Part shown: positions 8,784-18,938 of the stretch, piece after piece | How positions within the stretch are numbered: position 1 is the first letter of the stretch | How the letters are laid out: each line of letters opens with the position of its first letter | Assembly (NCBI RefSeq): GCF_037094685.1 | Contig: NZ_CP146614.1 | Span: forward strand, 2,976,001 to 3,040,000 | DNA: 64,000 bases | From: Massilia sp. METH4 | GTDB lineage: Bacteria > Pseudomonadota > Gammaproteobacteria > Burkholderiales > Burkholderiaceae_D | Reading direction: 5' to 3' | Notes under the pieces: model-generated | Told to the model about the DNA's origin: nothing | Databases searched by the model: none | Seen by the model: the letters and a program-made list of their open reading frames with translations, nothing else | Program-made: the position numbers and the translations under genes

Positions 8784-9686
8784 TTACCTCTCCGGCGGCC
8801 GCAGGATATTCAGGAATGCCCGCACCACCGGCGCGTCGTCGGTGGTCGTGTACGTGATGTACAGATTGGCCGACGGCGGATTCGTGCGGATCGGCAGGAA
8901 CACCACGCCGGGCCAGCCGATGCGGCTGGTCGTCTCCGGCATCAACGTCACTCCCAGCCCCGCGCCGACCATGGCCAGCAAGGTCTGCGGCTCGTTCGCT
9001 TCCTGGAAGATCATCGGCTGGAAGCCCGCATCCACGCAGCACTGGAGCAGGTAGCGCGGGAAGGCCGACTTGTCCAGGGCCAGCGTGAGTATCGGTTCGC
9101 TGGCGATGTCGGTCAGCTCGATCGCATCCTTCTTCGCCAGCGGGTGGTGTTCGTTGACGGCCACGCACACATCTTCGCGGAAGCATAGTTCCTGCCGCAG
9201 GTTGTCGTTGCGCAGGTCGCCCTCATCGAGCTTCGGCTCGCGCCAGAACCCCACGTCGATCTGCTTGGCGCGCAGCGCCTCGTACTGCACCGTGGGCCCC
9301 AGTTCGTGGATGGTCCACGTCACGCGCGGGTACTTGCTCTGGAATTCCTCCAGCAGGCTGGGAATCGGTCCCCACATTGCCGAACCGACGATGCCCACGC
9401 GCAGCCGGCCCACTTCGCCGCGGTCGATCTGGCGCACGGTGTCGATCGTCATGCGCATCCTGGCCAGCAGGTCGGCCGCCTCGTTCATCAGGGCGCGGCC
9501 CGCCACCGTCAGCTCGAAGCTGCGCGTGGTGCGGGCGAACAGCTTCACGCCCAGCTCCGCCTCCAGCTTCATGATCTGCTGCGACAGCGGCGGCTGCGAA
9601 ATGTGCAGCCGCTCGGCGGCACGCGAAAAGCTCTTTTCCTCGGCGACGGCGAGGAAGTACTTCAGTTGCTTCAGGTCGATCGACAT
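8784..9686 (-). CDS. LysR-family transcriptional regulator
   Basis: 300 residues. The N-terminal winged HTH (MSIDLKQLKYFLAVAEEKSFSRAAERLHISQPPLSQ) occupies about residues 1-62, and a LysR substrate-binding domain follows. The ATG at 9686 is chosen because it begins the conserved HTH; the frame is open further upstream without family similarity. It starts 16 nt after psuG on the same strand and so is probably the last gene of the kinase-psuG transcript. The HTH resembles the CatM/BenM subgroup. A role in controlling pseudouridine or nucleoside genes is inferred from position only. Confidence 0.85.
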   Translation of the reverse strand: MSIDLKQLKYFLAVAEEKSFSRAAERLHISQPPLSQQIMKLEAELGVKLFARTTRSFELTVAGRALMNEAADLLARMRMTIDTVRQIDRGEVGRLRVGIVGSAMWGPIPSLLEEFQSKYPRVTWTIHELGPTVQYEALRAKQIDVGFWREPKLDEGDLRNDNLRQELCFREDVCVAVNEHHPLAKKDAIELTDIASEPILTLALDKSAFPRYLLQCCVDAGFQPMIFQEANEPQTLLAMVGAGLGVTLMPETTSRIGWPGVVFLPIRTNPPSANLYITYTTTDDAPVVRAFLNILRPPER

Positions 9687-9702
9687 GGCGGCGGCTGAAA
9701 AG

Positions 9703-10623
<921 letters not shown>

Positions 10624-10625
10624 GG

Positions 10626-11723
10626 TCATTCCTGTTCGATGGGGGAGGGCGCGCTGAAGAGATCGGCCGTCAGCGCGGGTGATACGGTGTGGGGGCTTTG
10701 CACGGTCAGCGCGGCGGCGCGCAGCCCGCGCATGCACGCCAGGGCCAGGTCGTCTTCGCCCTGCGCCAGTGTCCAGCAGACGGCGGCCGAGAAGGCGTCG
10801 CCGGCGCCCGTGACGTCGACGACGTCCACTTCGTGGGCCGGCAGCCATTGCAGGTCGTCCGCCGTGGTGTGGTAGACGCCGGCCGCGCCGCAGGTGACGA
10901 TCACGTCCCGCGCGCCATCCGCCTGCACGGCGCGGCAGGCGTCGCGCACGGCGGCCTCGGTCGGCAGGAGACGGCCGGCGCGGGTTTCCAGTTCGCCGCG
11001 GTTCAGGATCAGCAGGCGCAGGCCGGACAGGTCGCGCGGCAGCCGCGCCATCTTCGGCTGCGACACGGCCACGACCGCCAGCGGGATGCCGTCGCGCCGC
11101 GCCTCGGCCAGCAGCAGCGCGACCGCGTCCTGCGGCAGGTTCAGGTCCGCGATCACCAACGACGCCGCGTGGCGCTGCGCCTGCCGGCTGGCGAGGAAAT
11201 CGGGCGTCATCTGTTCGTACAGCGCCATGTCCGCCAGCGCCACGGCCATCTCGCCGTCGGCATCCAGCACGGCCGTGTAGGTGCCGGTGGCGGCACCGGG
11301 CAGCACGGGCGTGGCCGTCATGTCGATGCCGCAGTGCTGCGCGTGCGCCCGCAAGGCCTGGCCCGCGCTATCCTCGCCCAGGGCCGTCAGCAGCGCGCAG
11401 GGCGTGCCGAGGCGGGCCAGGTTTTCCGCGATGTTGCGGGCTACGCCGCCGAAGGTTTCGGCGGCGGTGGCCGGGTTCGACGTGCCCAGCTGCAGTGGTT
11501 CGATGGTGCGCAGCTTGCGGTCGAGATTCGCGGCGCCGATGCACAGCACGGAGCGCTCTTGGGGCAGCACGTAGGCGCGGCCCACCAGCCGCCGCTCGCG
11601 GATCAGGCTCGCCACGTGCCCGGCCACGGCGGAGCGGGACAGGCCGAGCGCTTCCGCCATTTCCTGCTGGGAAATGAATGGATTGGCCCGAATCAGCGCG
11701 TACAGTTGTTCTTTCTTGCTCAA
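10626..11723 (-). CDS. HTH-PfkB fusion: pseudouridine/nucleoside kinase with DNA-binding domain
   Basis: 365 residues. Residues about 1-58 form a winged HTH ([31 protein letters not shown]). The rest is a PfkB-family carbohydrate kinase with [15 protein letters not shown] and the catalytic anion-hole motif [11 protein letters not shown] near the C-terminus. The architecture equals E. coli YeiI. I start at the TTG at 11723: it has AAGGA six bases upstream, and this start aligns with the start of YeiI. Adjacent to psuG, it is the probable pseudouridine kinase (supplying PsuG) and may also sense its substrate and autoregulate; purine nucleosides are the alternative substrate. Confidence 0.85.
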   Translation of the reverse strand: MSKKEQLYALIRANPFISQQEMAEALGLSRSAVAGHVASLIRERRLVGRAYVLPQERSVLCIGAANLDRKLRTIEPLQLGTSNPATAAETFGGVARNIAENLARLGTPCALLTALGEDSAGQALRAHAQHCGIDMTATPVLPGAATGTYTAVLDADGEMAVALADMALYEQMTPDFLASRQAQRHAASLVIADLNLPQDAVALLLAEARRDGIPLAVVAVSQPKMARLPRDLSGLRLLILNRGELETRAGRLLPTEAAVRDACRAVQADGARDVIVTCGAAGVYHTTADDLQWLPAHEVDVVDVTGAGDAFSAAVCWTLAQGEDDLALACMRGLRAAALTVQSPHTVSPALTADLFSAPSPIEQE

Positions 11724-11738
11724 GGCAGTCCTTGCAAA

Positions 11739-11779
11739 CATTTGTCGATCATCGTAAACACATGTTTGTCCACTGTCAA
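11739..11779 (-). promoter_or_regulatory. Promoter of the kinase-psuG-lysR operon with repeated TTTGTC boxes
   Basis: On the minus strand, TTGACA (11779-11774) is followed after 17 nt by TACGAT (11756-11751), a good sigma-70 promoter. The segment contains ACATTTGTC (11739-11747) and ACATGTTTGTC (11760-11770) in direct repeat, both overlapping the promoter. They are candidate operators, possibly for the HTH domain of the kinase itself. Confidence 0.6.
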
Positions 11780-11784
11780 ACGGC

Positions 11785-11790
11785 TATAAT
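11785..11790 (+). promoter_or_regulatory. Candidate -10 box for the xapA-deo transcript
   Basis: Perfect TATAAT on the plus strand, with only weak -35 options upstream (ATGTTT at 17 nt). If used, the xapA leader is about 150 nt long and contains the shared element at 11805-11852. The start sites of the divergent promoters would be close together. Confidence 0.45.
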
Positions 11791-11804
11791 AGACAGTAAT
11801 TTAT

Positions 11805-11852
11805 ATGTACTGAGTATAAATGCCAAAGAAAAATGGTATTTGTCATACATAT
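11805..11852 (-). promoter_or_regulatory. Shared nucleoside-regulon element, copy upstream of the kinase operon
   Basis: On the minus strand this is the partner of the element at 5954-6001, with 40 of 48 positions identical including 18 in a row. It lies upstream of the TTGACA promoter of the kinase operon and inside the probable leader of xapA, so one bound protein could influence both divergent operons. Confidence 0.65.
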
Positions 11853-11950
11853 CGCCGATGCTGCATAGTGTCGCCTAGCTCGGAGCGCCACGAATAAAAT
11901 CGCTTCGGCGCGAAATACGGCTCACTACACAGATCACTGCGAGAACCTTC

Positions 11951-12781
11951 ATGTCGAACAATTTCCCCTTCCAGGCCGCCGCTCTCGTGCGTGCCCGCAT
12001 GCCCGCAGGCTTCGCGCCGCGCGCCGCGCTGATCCTGGGCTCCGGCCTTGGCGTGCTGGCCGACCAGATGACCGATACGGTCACGATCGGCTTCGACGAA
12101 CTGCCGGGCTTCCCGATCAGTACGGTGCATGGCCACGCGGGCCAGATGGTGCTGGGTAACCTGTCCGGCGTGCCGGTCGTGTGCCTGAAAGGCCGCGGCC
12201 ACTTCTACGAAGGCTATGGCCTGGGCGTGATGACGAGTGCCGTGCGCACCTTGAAGCTGCTGGGTTGCGAATTCGTGTTCGTCACGAACGCGGCAGGCTC
12301 GCTGCGCGTGGAGGTGGACGCCGGCTCGCTGGTGGCGCTGAACGACCACATCAACCTGCTGCCCGGCTCGCCGATGATCGGCCCGAACGACGAGCGCTTC
12401 GGCCCGCGCTTCTTCAGCATGGCCAATGCCTACGACGCGGACCTGCGCAAGCAATTGCAGGACACGGCTGCGCAGCAGAACATCACGCTGCACGAAGGCG
12501 TGTACCTGTCGTGCTCGGGCCCGAGCTTCGAAACGCCGGCCGAGATCCGCGCCTTCTCTCGCCTGGGTGCCGACGTGGTGGGCATGTCGGTGGTGCCGGA
12601 AGTGGTGCCGGCGCGGCACTGCGGCCTGAAGGTGATCGGCGTGTCCGTCGTCACCAATCTCGCCGAGGGCCTGTCGCCATTCCCGCTGTCCCACGAACAG
12701 ACGCTGAAATACGCGGCCGTGGGCGCGGAAAGCCTGGTGAAGCTGATCCAGGCGTTCTTCACGAACCTCGCTAAAGCGTAA
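11951..12781 (+). CDS. xapA: Purine nucleoside phosphorylase, XapA-like
   Basis: 276 residues, trimeric-type purine nucleoside phosphorylase. Seen: phosphate-binding LILGSGLGVLADQ, GFPISTVHGHAGQMVLG, VCLKGRGHFYEGY, VTNAAGSL and VVGMSVVPEVVPARH, all at family positions and closest to E. coli XapA. The enzyme converts purine nucleosides and phosphate to base and ribose 1-phosphate; the XapA branch also accepts xanthosine. First gene of the plus-strand salvage run, followed by a hairpin and then deoB, which isomerises its sugar-phosphate product. The ribosome site (GAGAAC) is weak. Confidence 0.92.
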   Translation: MSNNFPFQAAALVRARMPAGFAPRAALILGSGLGVLADQMTDTVTIGFDELPGFPISTVHGHAGQMVLGNLSGVPVVCLKGRGHFYEGYGLGVMTSAVRTLKLLGCEFVFVTNAAGSLRVEVDAGSLVALNDHINLLPGSPMIGPNDERFGPRFFSMANAYDADLRKQLQDTAAQQNITLHEGVYLSCSGPSFETPAEIRAFSRLGADVVGMSVVPEVVPARHCGLKVIGVSVVTNLAEGLSPFPLSHEQTLKYAAVGAESLVKLIQAFFTNLAKA

Positions 12782-12790
12782 TGCATCAAA

Positions 12791-12810
12791 AGGGCGGCCT
12801 TGGCCGCCCT
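12791..12810 (+). terminator. Hairpin between xapA and deoB
   Basis: AGGGCGGCC-TT-GGCCGCCCT followed by TTGGATTTTTC. It ends 22 nt before the deoB start and may act as an attenuator, so deoB expression could depend on read-through. Confidence 0.65.
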
Positions 12811-12832
12811 TGGATTTTTCAGGGATACCATC

Positions 12833-14026
12833 ATGTCACGCGCATTCATCCTCCTGCTCGATTCGTTCGGCCTCGGCGCCACGCCGGATGCCGACAAGTA
12901 CGGCGACGCCGCCACCAACACCTTCGGCCACATCGCCAAGTGGGCTGCTGAACAGGGCAAGCCCATGTCGCTGCCCGCGCTGGAAAAGCTGGGCCTCGCC
13001 GCCGCGGCACACACGGCTTGCGGCACCTGGGCTCCGGGCTTCGACCAGCGCGAAGGTTTCACGGCGGCCTACGGCGCCGCGCGCGAACAGTCGACGGGCA
13101 AGGATACGCAGAGCGGCCACTGGGAAATCGCCGGCGTGCCCGTGCTGTTCGACTGGGGCTATTTTCCGAAGACGGTACCGTCGTTCCCGAAAGAGTTGAC
13201 GGACAAGCTGCAGGAACTGACCGGCGTGCCGGGCTTCCTCGGCAACTGCCACGCCTCGGGCACCACGATCATCGCCGAGCTGGGCGACGAGCACGTGGCC
13301 ACCGGCAAGCCGATCCTGTACACGTCCGCCGACTCGGTGCTGCAGATCGCCGCGCACGAGGAAAGCTTCGGCCTGGAGCGCCTGTACGAGATGTGCGAGA
13401 AGGCCTACGAGCTGGTCAAGCCCTACAACATCGGCCGCGTGATCGCCCGCCCGTTCCTGGGCAGCGCCGGCAACTACAAGCGCACGGCCAATCGCCACGA
13501 CTACGCGGTGCCGCCTTCGGCGCCCACGCTGCTGGACCACGTGAAGGATGCCGGCGGTGAAGTGATCGCGCTCGGCAAGATCAGCGACATCTATGCCGGC
13601 CAAGGCGTCTCGCGGGTGGTGAAGGGCCCGGACAATATGGCCCTGTTCGACCGCCTGCTCGAAGTGCAGGACGAGGCGGGCGACAAGTCGCTGACCTTCG
13701 TGAACTTCGTCGACTTCGACATGCATTTCGGCCACCGCCGCGATGTGCAGGGTTACTCGCAGGCGCTGCACGAGCTGGATGCGCGCCTGCCCGAATTTAC
13801 GGCCAAGCTGAAGGACGGCGACCTGGTCGTGATCACCGCAGACCATGGCTGCGACCCCACTTCGCCCGGTTCCGATCACACGCGCGAGCATATCCCGATG
13901 ATCTTCTTCGGCCCGAATGTGCAGGGCCGCGCGCTGGGCATCTCGGAAACGTTCTCCGACATCGGCCAGACCATCGCGCATCACCTCGGCGTGAAACCCC
14001 TTTCCAACGGAACCAACCTGTTATGA
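12833..14026 (+). CDS. deoB: Phosphopentomutase DeoB
   Basis: 397 residues, alkaline-phosphatase superfamily. Metal ligands are visible in AFILLLDSFGLGATPDA (N-terminal Asp), FVDFDMHFGHRRD and VITADHGCDPTSPGSDHTREHIP; the nucleophile region is GKDTQSGHWE (Thr). It interconverts ribose 1-P / ribose 5-P and deoxyribose 1-P / deoxyribose 5-P, joining the phosphorylases XapA and DeoA to central metabolism and to DeoC. The ATG at 12833 is chosen over an upstream in-frame start because it begins the conserved core. It overlaps deoC by 4 bp. Confidence 0.95.
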   Translation: MSRAFILLLDSFGLGATPDADKYGDAATNTFGHIAKWAAEQGKPMSLPALEKLGLAAAAHTACGTWAPGFDQREGFTAAYGAAREQSTGKDTQSGHWEIAGVPVLFDWGYFPKTVPSFPKELTDKLQELTGVPGFLGNCHASGTTIIAELGDEHVATGKPILYTSADSVLQIAAHEESFGLERLYEMCEKAYELVKPYNIGRVIARPFLGSAGNYKRTANRHDYAVPPSAPTLLDHVKDAGGEVIALGKISDIYAGQGVSRVVKGPDNMALFDRLLEVQDEAGDKSLTFVNFVDFDMHFGHRRDVQGYSQALHELDARLPEFTAKLKDGDLVVITADHGCDPTSPGSDHTREHIPMIFFGPNVQGRALGISETFSDIGQTIAHHLGVKPLSNGTNLL

Positions 14027-14985
14027 GCAATCCGCAAGACTTCAAGCGCAACGAGGCCACGGGCCTCGACCTGGGCTGGCTGAATCACATCCACGTCAAC
14101 AAGGCGGCCGCCGACCGCCGCGCGGCATCGCTGGCGAACCGCCGCACCGTGAAGAAGGAATACCAGGCCGCGTGGCTGGTCAAGGCGATCGAGCTGATCG
14201 ACCTGACGACCCTTTCCGGCGACGACACGCCGGGCCGCGTGGAGCGCTTGTGCATGAAGGCGCTGCGCCCGCTGCGCCAGGACCTCATCGATGCCATGGG
14301 CCTGCAGGACCGTAACCTGAAGACGGGCGCCGTGTGCGTGTACCACGAGATGATCCGCCACGCGGACAAGGTATTGAAGGGGCGCCTGCCGATCGCCGCC
14401 GTGTCGACCGGCTTCCCGGCCGGCCTGACGAACATGGAAACGAAGGTGCGCGAGATCGAATTGTCGGTTGCCGACGGCGCGCAGGAGATCGACATCGTCA
14501 TCACCCGCCAGCACGTGCTGACGGGGAACTGGCAGGCACTGTACGACGAGATGGTGGCTTACCGCCAGGCTTGCGGCGAAGCGCACGTGAAGGCGATCCT
14601 GGCGACGGGCGACCTGGTCACGCTGGAAAACGTGGCGAAGGCTTCGTGGGTGTGCATGATGGCCGGCGCGGACTTCATCAAGACTTCGACCGGCAAGGAG
14701 GGCGTTAACGCCACCATCCCCGTGTCGCTGGTGATGGTGCGGGCGATCCGCGAATACTACGAGCGCACGGGCTTCAAGGTCGGCTACAAGCCGGCCGGCG
14801 GCGTGTCGACCGCCAAGGCGGCATTGCAGTACATGACAGTGATGAAGGAAGAGCTGGGCAACGAGTGGCTGGAACCACACCTGTTCCGCATCGGCGCATC
14901 GAGCCTGTTGACCGACATCGAGCGCCAACTGGAACACTACGTGACCGGCAATTACTCCGCCGCCCACCGCCACGCGCAACCATAA
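14023..14985 (+). CDS. deoC: Deoxyribose-phosphate aldolase DeoC
   Basis: 320 residues, class I aldolase of the DeoC/LacD barrel family; longer than the short bacterial forms and closer to the eukaryote-like type. Seen: IELIDLTTLSGDD, VAAVSTGFPAGLTN-like AAVSTGFPAG, HVKAILATGDL, and the Schiff-base segment GADFIKTSTGKEGVN, with VGYKPAGGVST afterwards. It splits 2-deoxyribose 5-phosphate into glyceraldehyde 3-phosphate and acetaldehyde. Translationally coupled to deoB by ATGA; the ALDH16-type gene that follows 22 nt later is well placed to deal with the acetaldehyde. Confidence 0.95.
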   Translation: MSNPQDFKRNEATGLDLGWLNHIHVNKAAADRRAASLANRRTVKKEYQAAWLVKAIELIDLTTLSGDDTPGRVERLCMKALRPLRQDLIDAMGLQDRNLKTGAVCVYHEMIRHADKVLKGRLPIAAVSTGFPAGLTNMETKVREIELSVADGAQEIDIVITRQHVLTGNWQALYDEMVAYRQACGEAHVKAILATGDLVTLENVAKASWVCMMAGADFIKTSTGKEGVNATIPVSLVMVRAIREYYERTGFKVGYKPAGGVSTAKAALQYMTVMKEELGNEWLEPHLFRIGASSLLTDIERQLEHYVTGNYSAAHRHAQP

Positions 14986-15007
14986 ACGCATCTTCAACAT
15001 TATTGCC

Positions 15008-17416
15008 ATGCCAACTATCAACGAGATCCTCAACACCATGGAATACGGCCCCGCACCCGAGAGCCAGAAAGAAGCGCAAGCGTGGCTGGAGCAGCGCGGT
15101 CGCAAGTTCGGCCTGTTCATCGATGGCCAATGGTCGGACCCGGAAGGTGACGAAAATGAGCTGTTCGCCTCGACCAACCCCGCCGACGGCAAGCCGCTGG
15201 CCGAAGTGACGCAGGCGACGCCCGGCGACGTGAACCGCGCCGTCGAAGCGGCACGCCGCGCGCAGCCGGCATGGGCCAAGCTGGGTGGCCACGGCCGCGC
15301 CAAGGTCCTGTACGCGATCGCGCGCCTGATGCAAAAGCACGCGCGCCTGTTCGCCGTGCTGGAAACGCTGGACAATGGCAAGACGATCCGCGAAACGCGC
15401 GATGCCGACCTGCCGCTGGTGGCACGCCACTTCTATCACCACGCCGGCTGGGCGCAACTGCTGGACGAGGAATTCCCCAACCACCGCCCGGTGGGTGTCG
15501 TGGGCCAGATCGTGCCGTGGAACTTCCCGATGCTGATGCTGGCGTGGAAGATCGCTCCGGCGCTGGCGGCCGGCAACACGGTCGTGTTCAAGCCGGCCGA
15601 GTTCACGCCTTTGAGCGCGCTGCTGTTCGCCGAGATCTGCGTGCAGGCCGGCGTGCCGGCCGGTGTCGTCAACATCGTCACCGGCGATGGCCGCACGGGC
15701 GAAGCGATCGTGAAGCACGAGGGCATCGACAAGCTGGCGTTCACCGGCTCCACCGAAGTGGGGCGCCTGATCCGCGAAGCCACGGCAGGCAGCGGCAAGA
15801 AGCTGTCGCTGGAACTGGGCGGCAAGTCGCCGTACATCGTGTTCGACGATGCGGACCTGGACGCGGCCGTGGAAGGCCTCGTCGATTCGATCTGGTTCAA
15901 CCAGGGGCAGGTGTGCTGCGCCGGTTCGCGGCTGCTGGTGCAGGAGTCCGTGGAAGAGCGCTTCCTGAAAAAGCTGAAAAGCCGCATGGATAACCTGCGC
16001 CTCGGTTCGCCGCTGGATAAATCGATGGATATTGGCGCGCTGGTCGATCCGATCCAGCGCCAGCGCATCCACGGCCTGGTGGAAGCGGCACGCTCGGAAG
16101 GCTGCGAGATCTACCAGCCATCGGCATGCGAGATTCCGGCCGACGGCTCATGGTTCCCGCCCACGCTGATCACGGGCGCGTCGACGTCCGCGGCCGTGGC
16201 GCAGGCCGAAATCTTTGGCCCGGTGCTGGTGGCGATGAGCTTCCGCACGCCGGCCGAGGCGGTGCAGCTGGCGAACAATACCGTGTACGGCCTGGCCGCC
16301 TGCGTGTGGTCCGAGAACATCAGCCTCGCGCTCGACGTGGCGCCGGCGATCAAGGCCGGCGTAGTCTGGATCAATACGGCGAACCAGTTCGATGCCGCAT
16401 GCGGCTTCGGCGGCTACAAGGAATCCGGCTATGGCCGCGAGGGTGGCCGCGAAGGCTTGTATGAATACCTGGTGCCGGTGAGCGAGGATGCGCGTCCGGC
16501 CCTGCCGGCGGTGGCCAAGCCAGCCGCGTTCAAGCCTGCCGCACCATCGGCCGATCCGTTCGCCATCGACCGCACGGCCAAGCTGTACATCGGCGGCAAG
16601 CAGGCCCGCCCGGATGGCGCGTACAGCCGTGCCATCCACGGTGCCGACGGCGCGTTCCTCGGCGAGATCGGCGAAGGCAGCCGCAAGGACATCCGCAATG
16701 CCGTCGAGGCGGCGCACAAGGCCGGGGGCTGGACGAAGGCCACGGCGCATAACCGCGCGCAGGTGCTGTACTACATCGCCGAGAACCTGGCCGCCCGCGG
16801 CCGCGAGTTCGCCGACCGCATCGCCGCGCAAACGGGCTCCCAGGGTGGTGCAAATTCGGCCGAGAAGGAAGTGCAGGCATCGATCGAGCGGCTGTTCTAC
16901 TGGGCCGCCTGGGCCGACAAGTACGACGGCGCGGCGCACCAGCCGCCGATGCACGGCATCACGGTGGCGCTGAACGAGGCGATCGGCGTGATCGGCATCG
17001 TCTGCCCGAACGAGAACCCGCTGCTGGGCTTCATCTCGCTGGTGGCGCCCGCGATCGCCGTGGGCAACCGCGTGATCGCCGTGCCTTCCGAGGCGCACCC
17101 GCTGTCCGCGACGGACCTGTACCAGGTGTTCGACACCTCGGACCTGCCGGGCGGCGTGGTCAACATCGTCACCGGCAGCGCCGACGAGCTGGCGCGCACC
17201 CTGGCCACGCACTCGGACATCGACGCCGTGTGGCGCCACGACGGCTCGGCCGAGGGCTGCGCCGAAGTGGAGCGCCTGTCGGCCGGCTCGCTGAAGCGCA
17301 CGTGGACCGGCGGCGCGAAAGGGCGCGACTGGTTCAGCGTGCAGCAGGCCGCCGGCCGCACCGTGCTGCAGCATGCCACGCAGGTGAAGAATATCTGGAT
17401 CCCGTACGGGGTCTGA
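15008..17416 (+). CDS. ALDH16-type aldehyde dehydrogenase with a second, inactive ALDH domain
   Basis: 802 residues. Residues about 30-490 form a complete aldehyde dehydrogenase: NAD site WNFPMLMLAWKIAPALAAGNTVVFKP, general base in SLELGGKSPYIV, and nucleophile C303 in FNQGQVCCAG. From about residue 515 a second ALDH domain begins (IGGKQARPDGAYSRAIHG...). It keeps the cofactor-domain fold (VIGIVCPNENPLLGF) but has VPSE where KPSE is expected, no LELGGK and no catalytic Cys. This is the architecture of the ALDH16 family. Placed directly behind deoC, it likely oxidises acetaldehyde to acetate; that role is inferred. Confidence 0.85.
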   Translation: MPTINEILNTMEYGPAPESQKEAQAWLEQRGRKFGLFIDGQWSDPEGDENELFASTNPADGKPLAEVTQATPGDVNRAVEAARRAQPAWAKLGGHGRAKVLYAIARLMQKHARLFAVLETLDNGKTIRETRDADLPLVARHFYHHAGWAQLLDEEFPNHRPVGVVGQIVPWNFPMLMLAWKIAPALAAGNTVVFKPAEFTPLSALLFAEICVQAGVPAGVVNIVTGDGRTGEAIVKHEGIDKLAFTGSTEVGRLIREATAGSGKKLSLELGGKSPYIVFDDADLDAAVEGLVDSIWFNQGQVCCAGSRLLVQESVEERFLKKLKSRMDNLRLGSPLDKSMDIGALVDPIQRQRIHGLVEAARSEGCEIYQPSACEIPADGSWFPPTLITGASTSAAVAQAEIFGPVLVAMSFRTPAEAVQLANNTVYGLAACVWSENISLALDVAPAIKAGVVWINTANQFDAACGFGGYKESGYGREGGREGLYEYLVPVSEDARPALPAVAKPAAFKPAAPSADPFAIDRTAKLYIGGKQARPDGAYSRAIHGADGAFLGEIGEGSRKDIRNAVEAAHKAGGWTKATAHNRAQVLYYIAENLAARGREFADRIAAQTGSQGGANSAEKEVQASIERLFYWAAWADKYDGAAHQPPMHGITVALNEAIGVIGIVCPNENPLLGFISLVAPAIAVGNRVIAVPSEAHPLSATDLYQVFDTSDLPGGVVNIVTGSADELARTLATHSDIDAVWRHDGSAEGCAEVERLSAGSLKRTWTGGAKGRDWFSVQQAAGRTVLQHATQVKNIWIPYGV

Positions 17417-17453
17417 CGCTACAGGCTGAAGTCGCCGCCGCGCTTGAGCTCCT

Positions 17454-17504
17454 GGTGTCGGACACAATTTCCGGAAGGTTCATCCGGAAATTGTGTCCGA
17501 CACC
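17454..17504. repeat. Perfect 22-bp inverted repeat with GGTGTCGGACAC ends
   Basis: Arms 17454-17475 and 17483-17504 are exact reverse complements separated by AGGTTCA. Each arm carries GTGTCGGACAC, itself a palindrome, followed by AATTTCCGGA. It lies between the ALDH16 and deoA genes and could fold into a strong hairpin. It belongs to the same interrupted-palindrome family as the other gap repeats. No T-run follows, so simple termination is not indicated. Confidence 0.8.
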
Positions 17505-17581
17505 GGTTCTCCCACGCGCTGGTGGCGCGTTCTCCGACATCGGTCTACCCACGAGAACGCAACTCAAAGAAAGAACAGAAC

Positions 17582-18904
17582 ATGTACCTCCCCCAGGAAA
17601 TCATCCGCAAGAAGCGCGACAAAGGCACCCTGACCCCCGACGAAATCCGCTTCTTCGTCAAGGGCATCACCACCGGTGAAACGACCGAAGGCCAGATCGC
17701 CGCGCTGGCGATGGCCGTCTACTTCAACGACATGACGATGGACGAGCGCGTGGCCTTCACCCTCGCCATGCGCGACTCCGGCGACGTGCTGGAGTGGAAA
17801 TCGCTGAACCTGCCCGGCCCCGTGATGGACAAGCATTCCACGGGCGGCGTGGGCGATCTCGTCTCCCTGCTGCTTGGCCCCATGATCGCCGCGTGCGGCG
17901 GCTTCGTGCCGATGATCTCGGGCCGCGGCCTGGGCCACACCGGTGGCACGCTGGACAAGTTCGACTCCATCCCCGGCTACACGACGGTGCCGGACAATGA
18001 ACTGTTCCGCAAGGTCGTCAAGGAAGTGGGCGTGGCCATCATCGGCCAGACCGCCTCGCTGGCGCCGGCCGACAAGCGCTTCTACGGCATCCGCGACGTG
18101 ACGGGCACCGTGGAATCGGTGGCCATGATCACCGGTTCGATCCTGTCGAAGAAGCTGGCCGCCGGGCTGGACGTGCTGGCGATGGACGTGAAGGCCGGCA
18201 GCGGCGCGTTCATGCCCACGTACGAGAAATCGGTGGAGCTGGCCGAGTCGATCGTCAACGTCGGCAATGGCGCCGGCACGCTGACCTCGGCGCTGCTGAC
18301 GGACATGAACGAATCGCTGGCACCTGCCGCCGGCAATGCCGTGGAAGTGCGCTGCGCGATCGACTACCTGACCGGCAAGTCGCGCCCGGCGCGCCTGCAT
18401 GAAGTCACGCTGGCGCTGTGCGCCGAGATGCTGGTGCTGGGCAAGCTGGCCGCCAACGAAGAAGAGGCGCGCGCCAAGCTGCAAGCGTCGCTCGACTCCG
18501 GCGAAGCCGCCGAACGCTTTGCGCGCATGGTCACTGCCCTGGGCGGCCCGGCCGACCTGCTGCAAAACCCGGACAAGTACCTGGACAAGGCGCCGATCAT
18601 CGTGCCCGTTCCCGCGCCGCGCGCCGGCTTCGCCGCCACGACGAACTGCCGCGACCTGGGCCTGGCCGTGGTCGCCCTCGGCGGCGGCCGCACCCGCCCG
18701 CAGGACGCGATTGACTTCGCCGTCGGCCTGACCGGCCTGGCCGAGCTTGGCGAGCGCATCGAAGCCGGCCAACCGCTGGCCTTCGTCCACGCCCGCACCG
18801 AAGCCGCCGCGCAGCGCGCGATCGCCGACGTGCAGGCGGCGTACACGATCGCCGACACGGTCCCAGCCGCCAACCCGATCGTCTACCGCACGATCCGCCC
18901 GTAA
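17582..18904 (+). CDS. deoA: Thymidine phosphorylase DeoA
   Basis: 440 residues, equal to E. coli DeoA. Seen: [17 protein letters not shown] at the N-terminus, the signature [20 protein letters not shown], phosphate-binding KHSTGGVGD, and [12 protein letters not shown]. It converts thymidine (and deoxyuridine) with phosphate to base and deoxyribose 1-phosphate, which DeoB and DeoC then degrade. The ATG at 17582 begins the conserved protein; the open frame upstream runs through the 22-bp inverted repeat and lacks similarity. Same strand and pathway as the genes before it, though the hairpin may separate transcripts. Confidence 0.95.
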   Translation: MYLPQEIIRKKRDKGTLTPDEIRFFVKGITTGETTEGQIAALAMAVYFNDMTMDERVAFTLAMRDSGDVLEWKSLNLPGPVMDKHSTGGVGDLVSLLLGPMIAACGGFVPMISGRGLGHTGGTLDKFDSIPGYTTVPDNELFRKVVKEVGVAIIGQTASLAPADKRFYGIRDVTGTVESVAMITGSILSKKLAAGLDVLAMDVKAGSGAFMPTYEKSVELAESIVNVGNGAGTLTSALLTDMNESLAPAAGNAVEVRCAIDYLTGKSRPARLHEVTLALCAEMLVLGKLAANEEEARAKLQASLDSGEAAERFARMVTALGGPADLLQNPDKYLDKAPIIVPVPAPRAGFAATTNCRDLGLAVVALGGGRTRPQDAIDFAVGLTGLAELGERIEAGQPLAFVHARTEAAAQRAIADVQAAYTIADTVPAANPIVYRTIRP

Positions 18905-18938
18905 GGCACTCCACCGCCGAGCTGGTCGCTTTACAACA

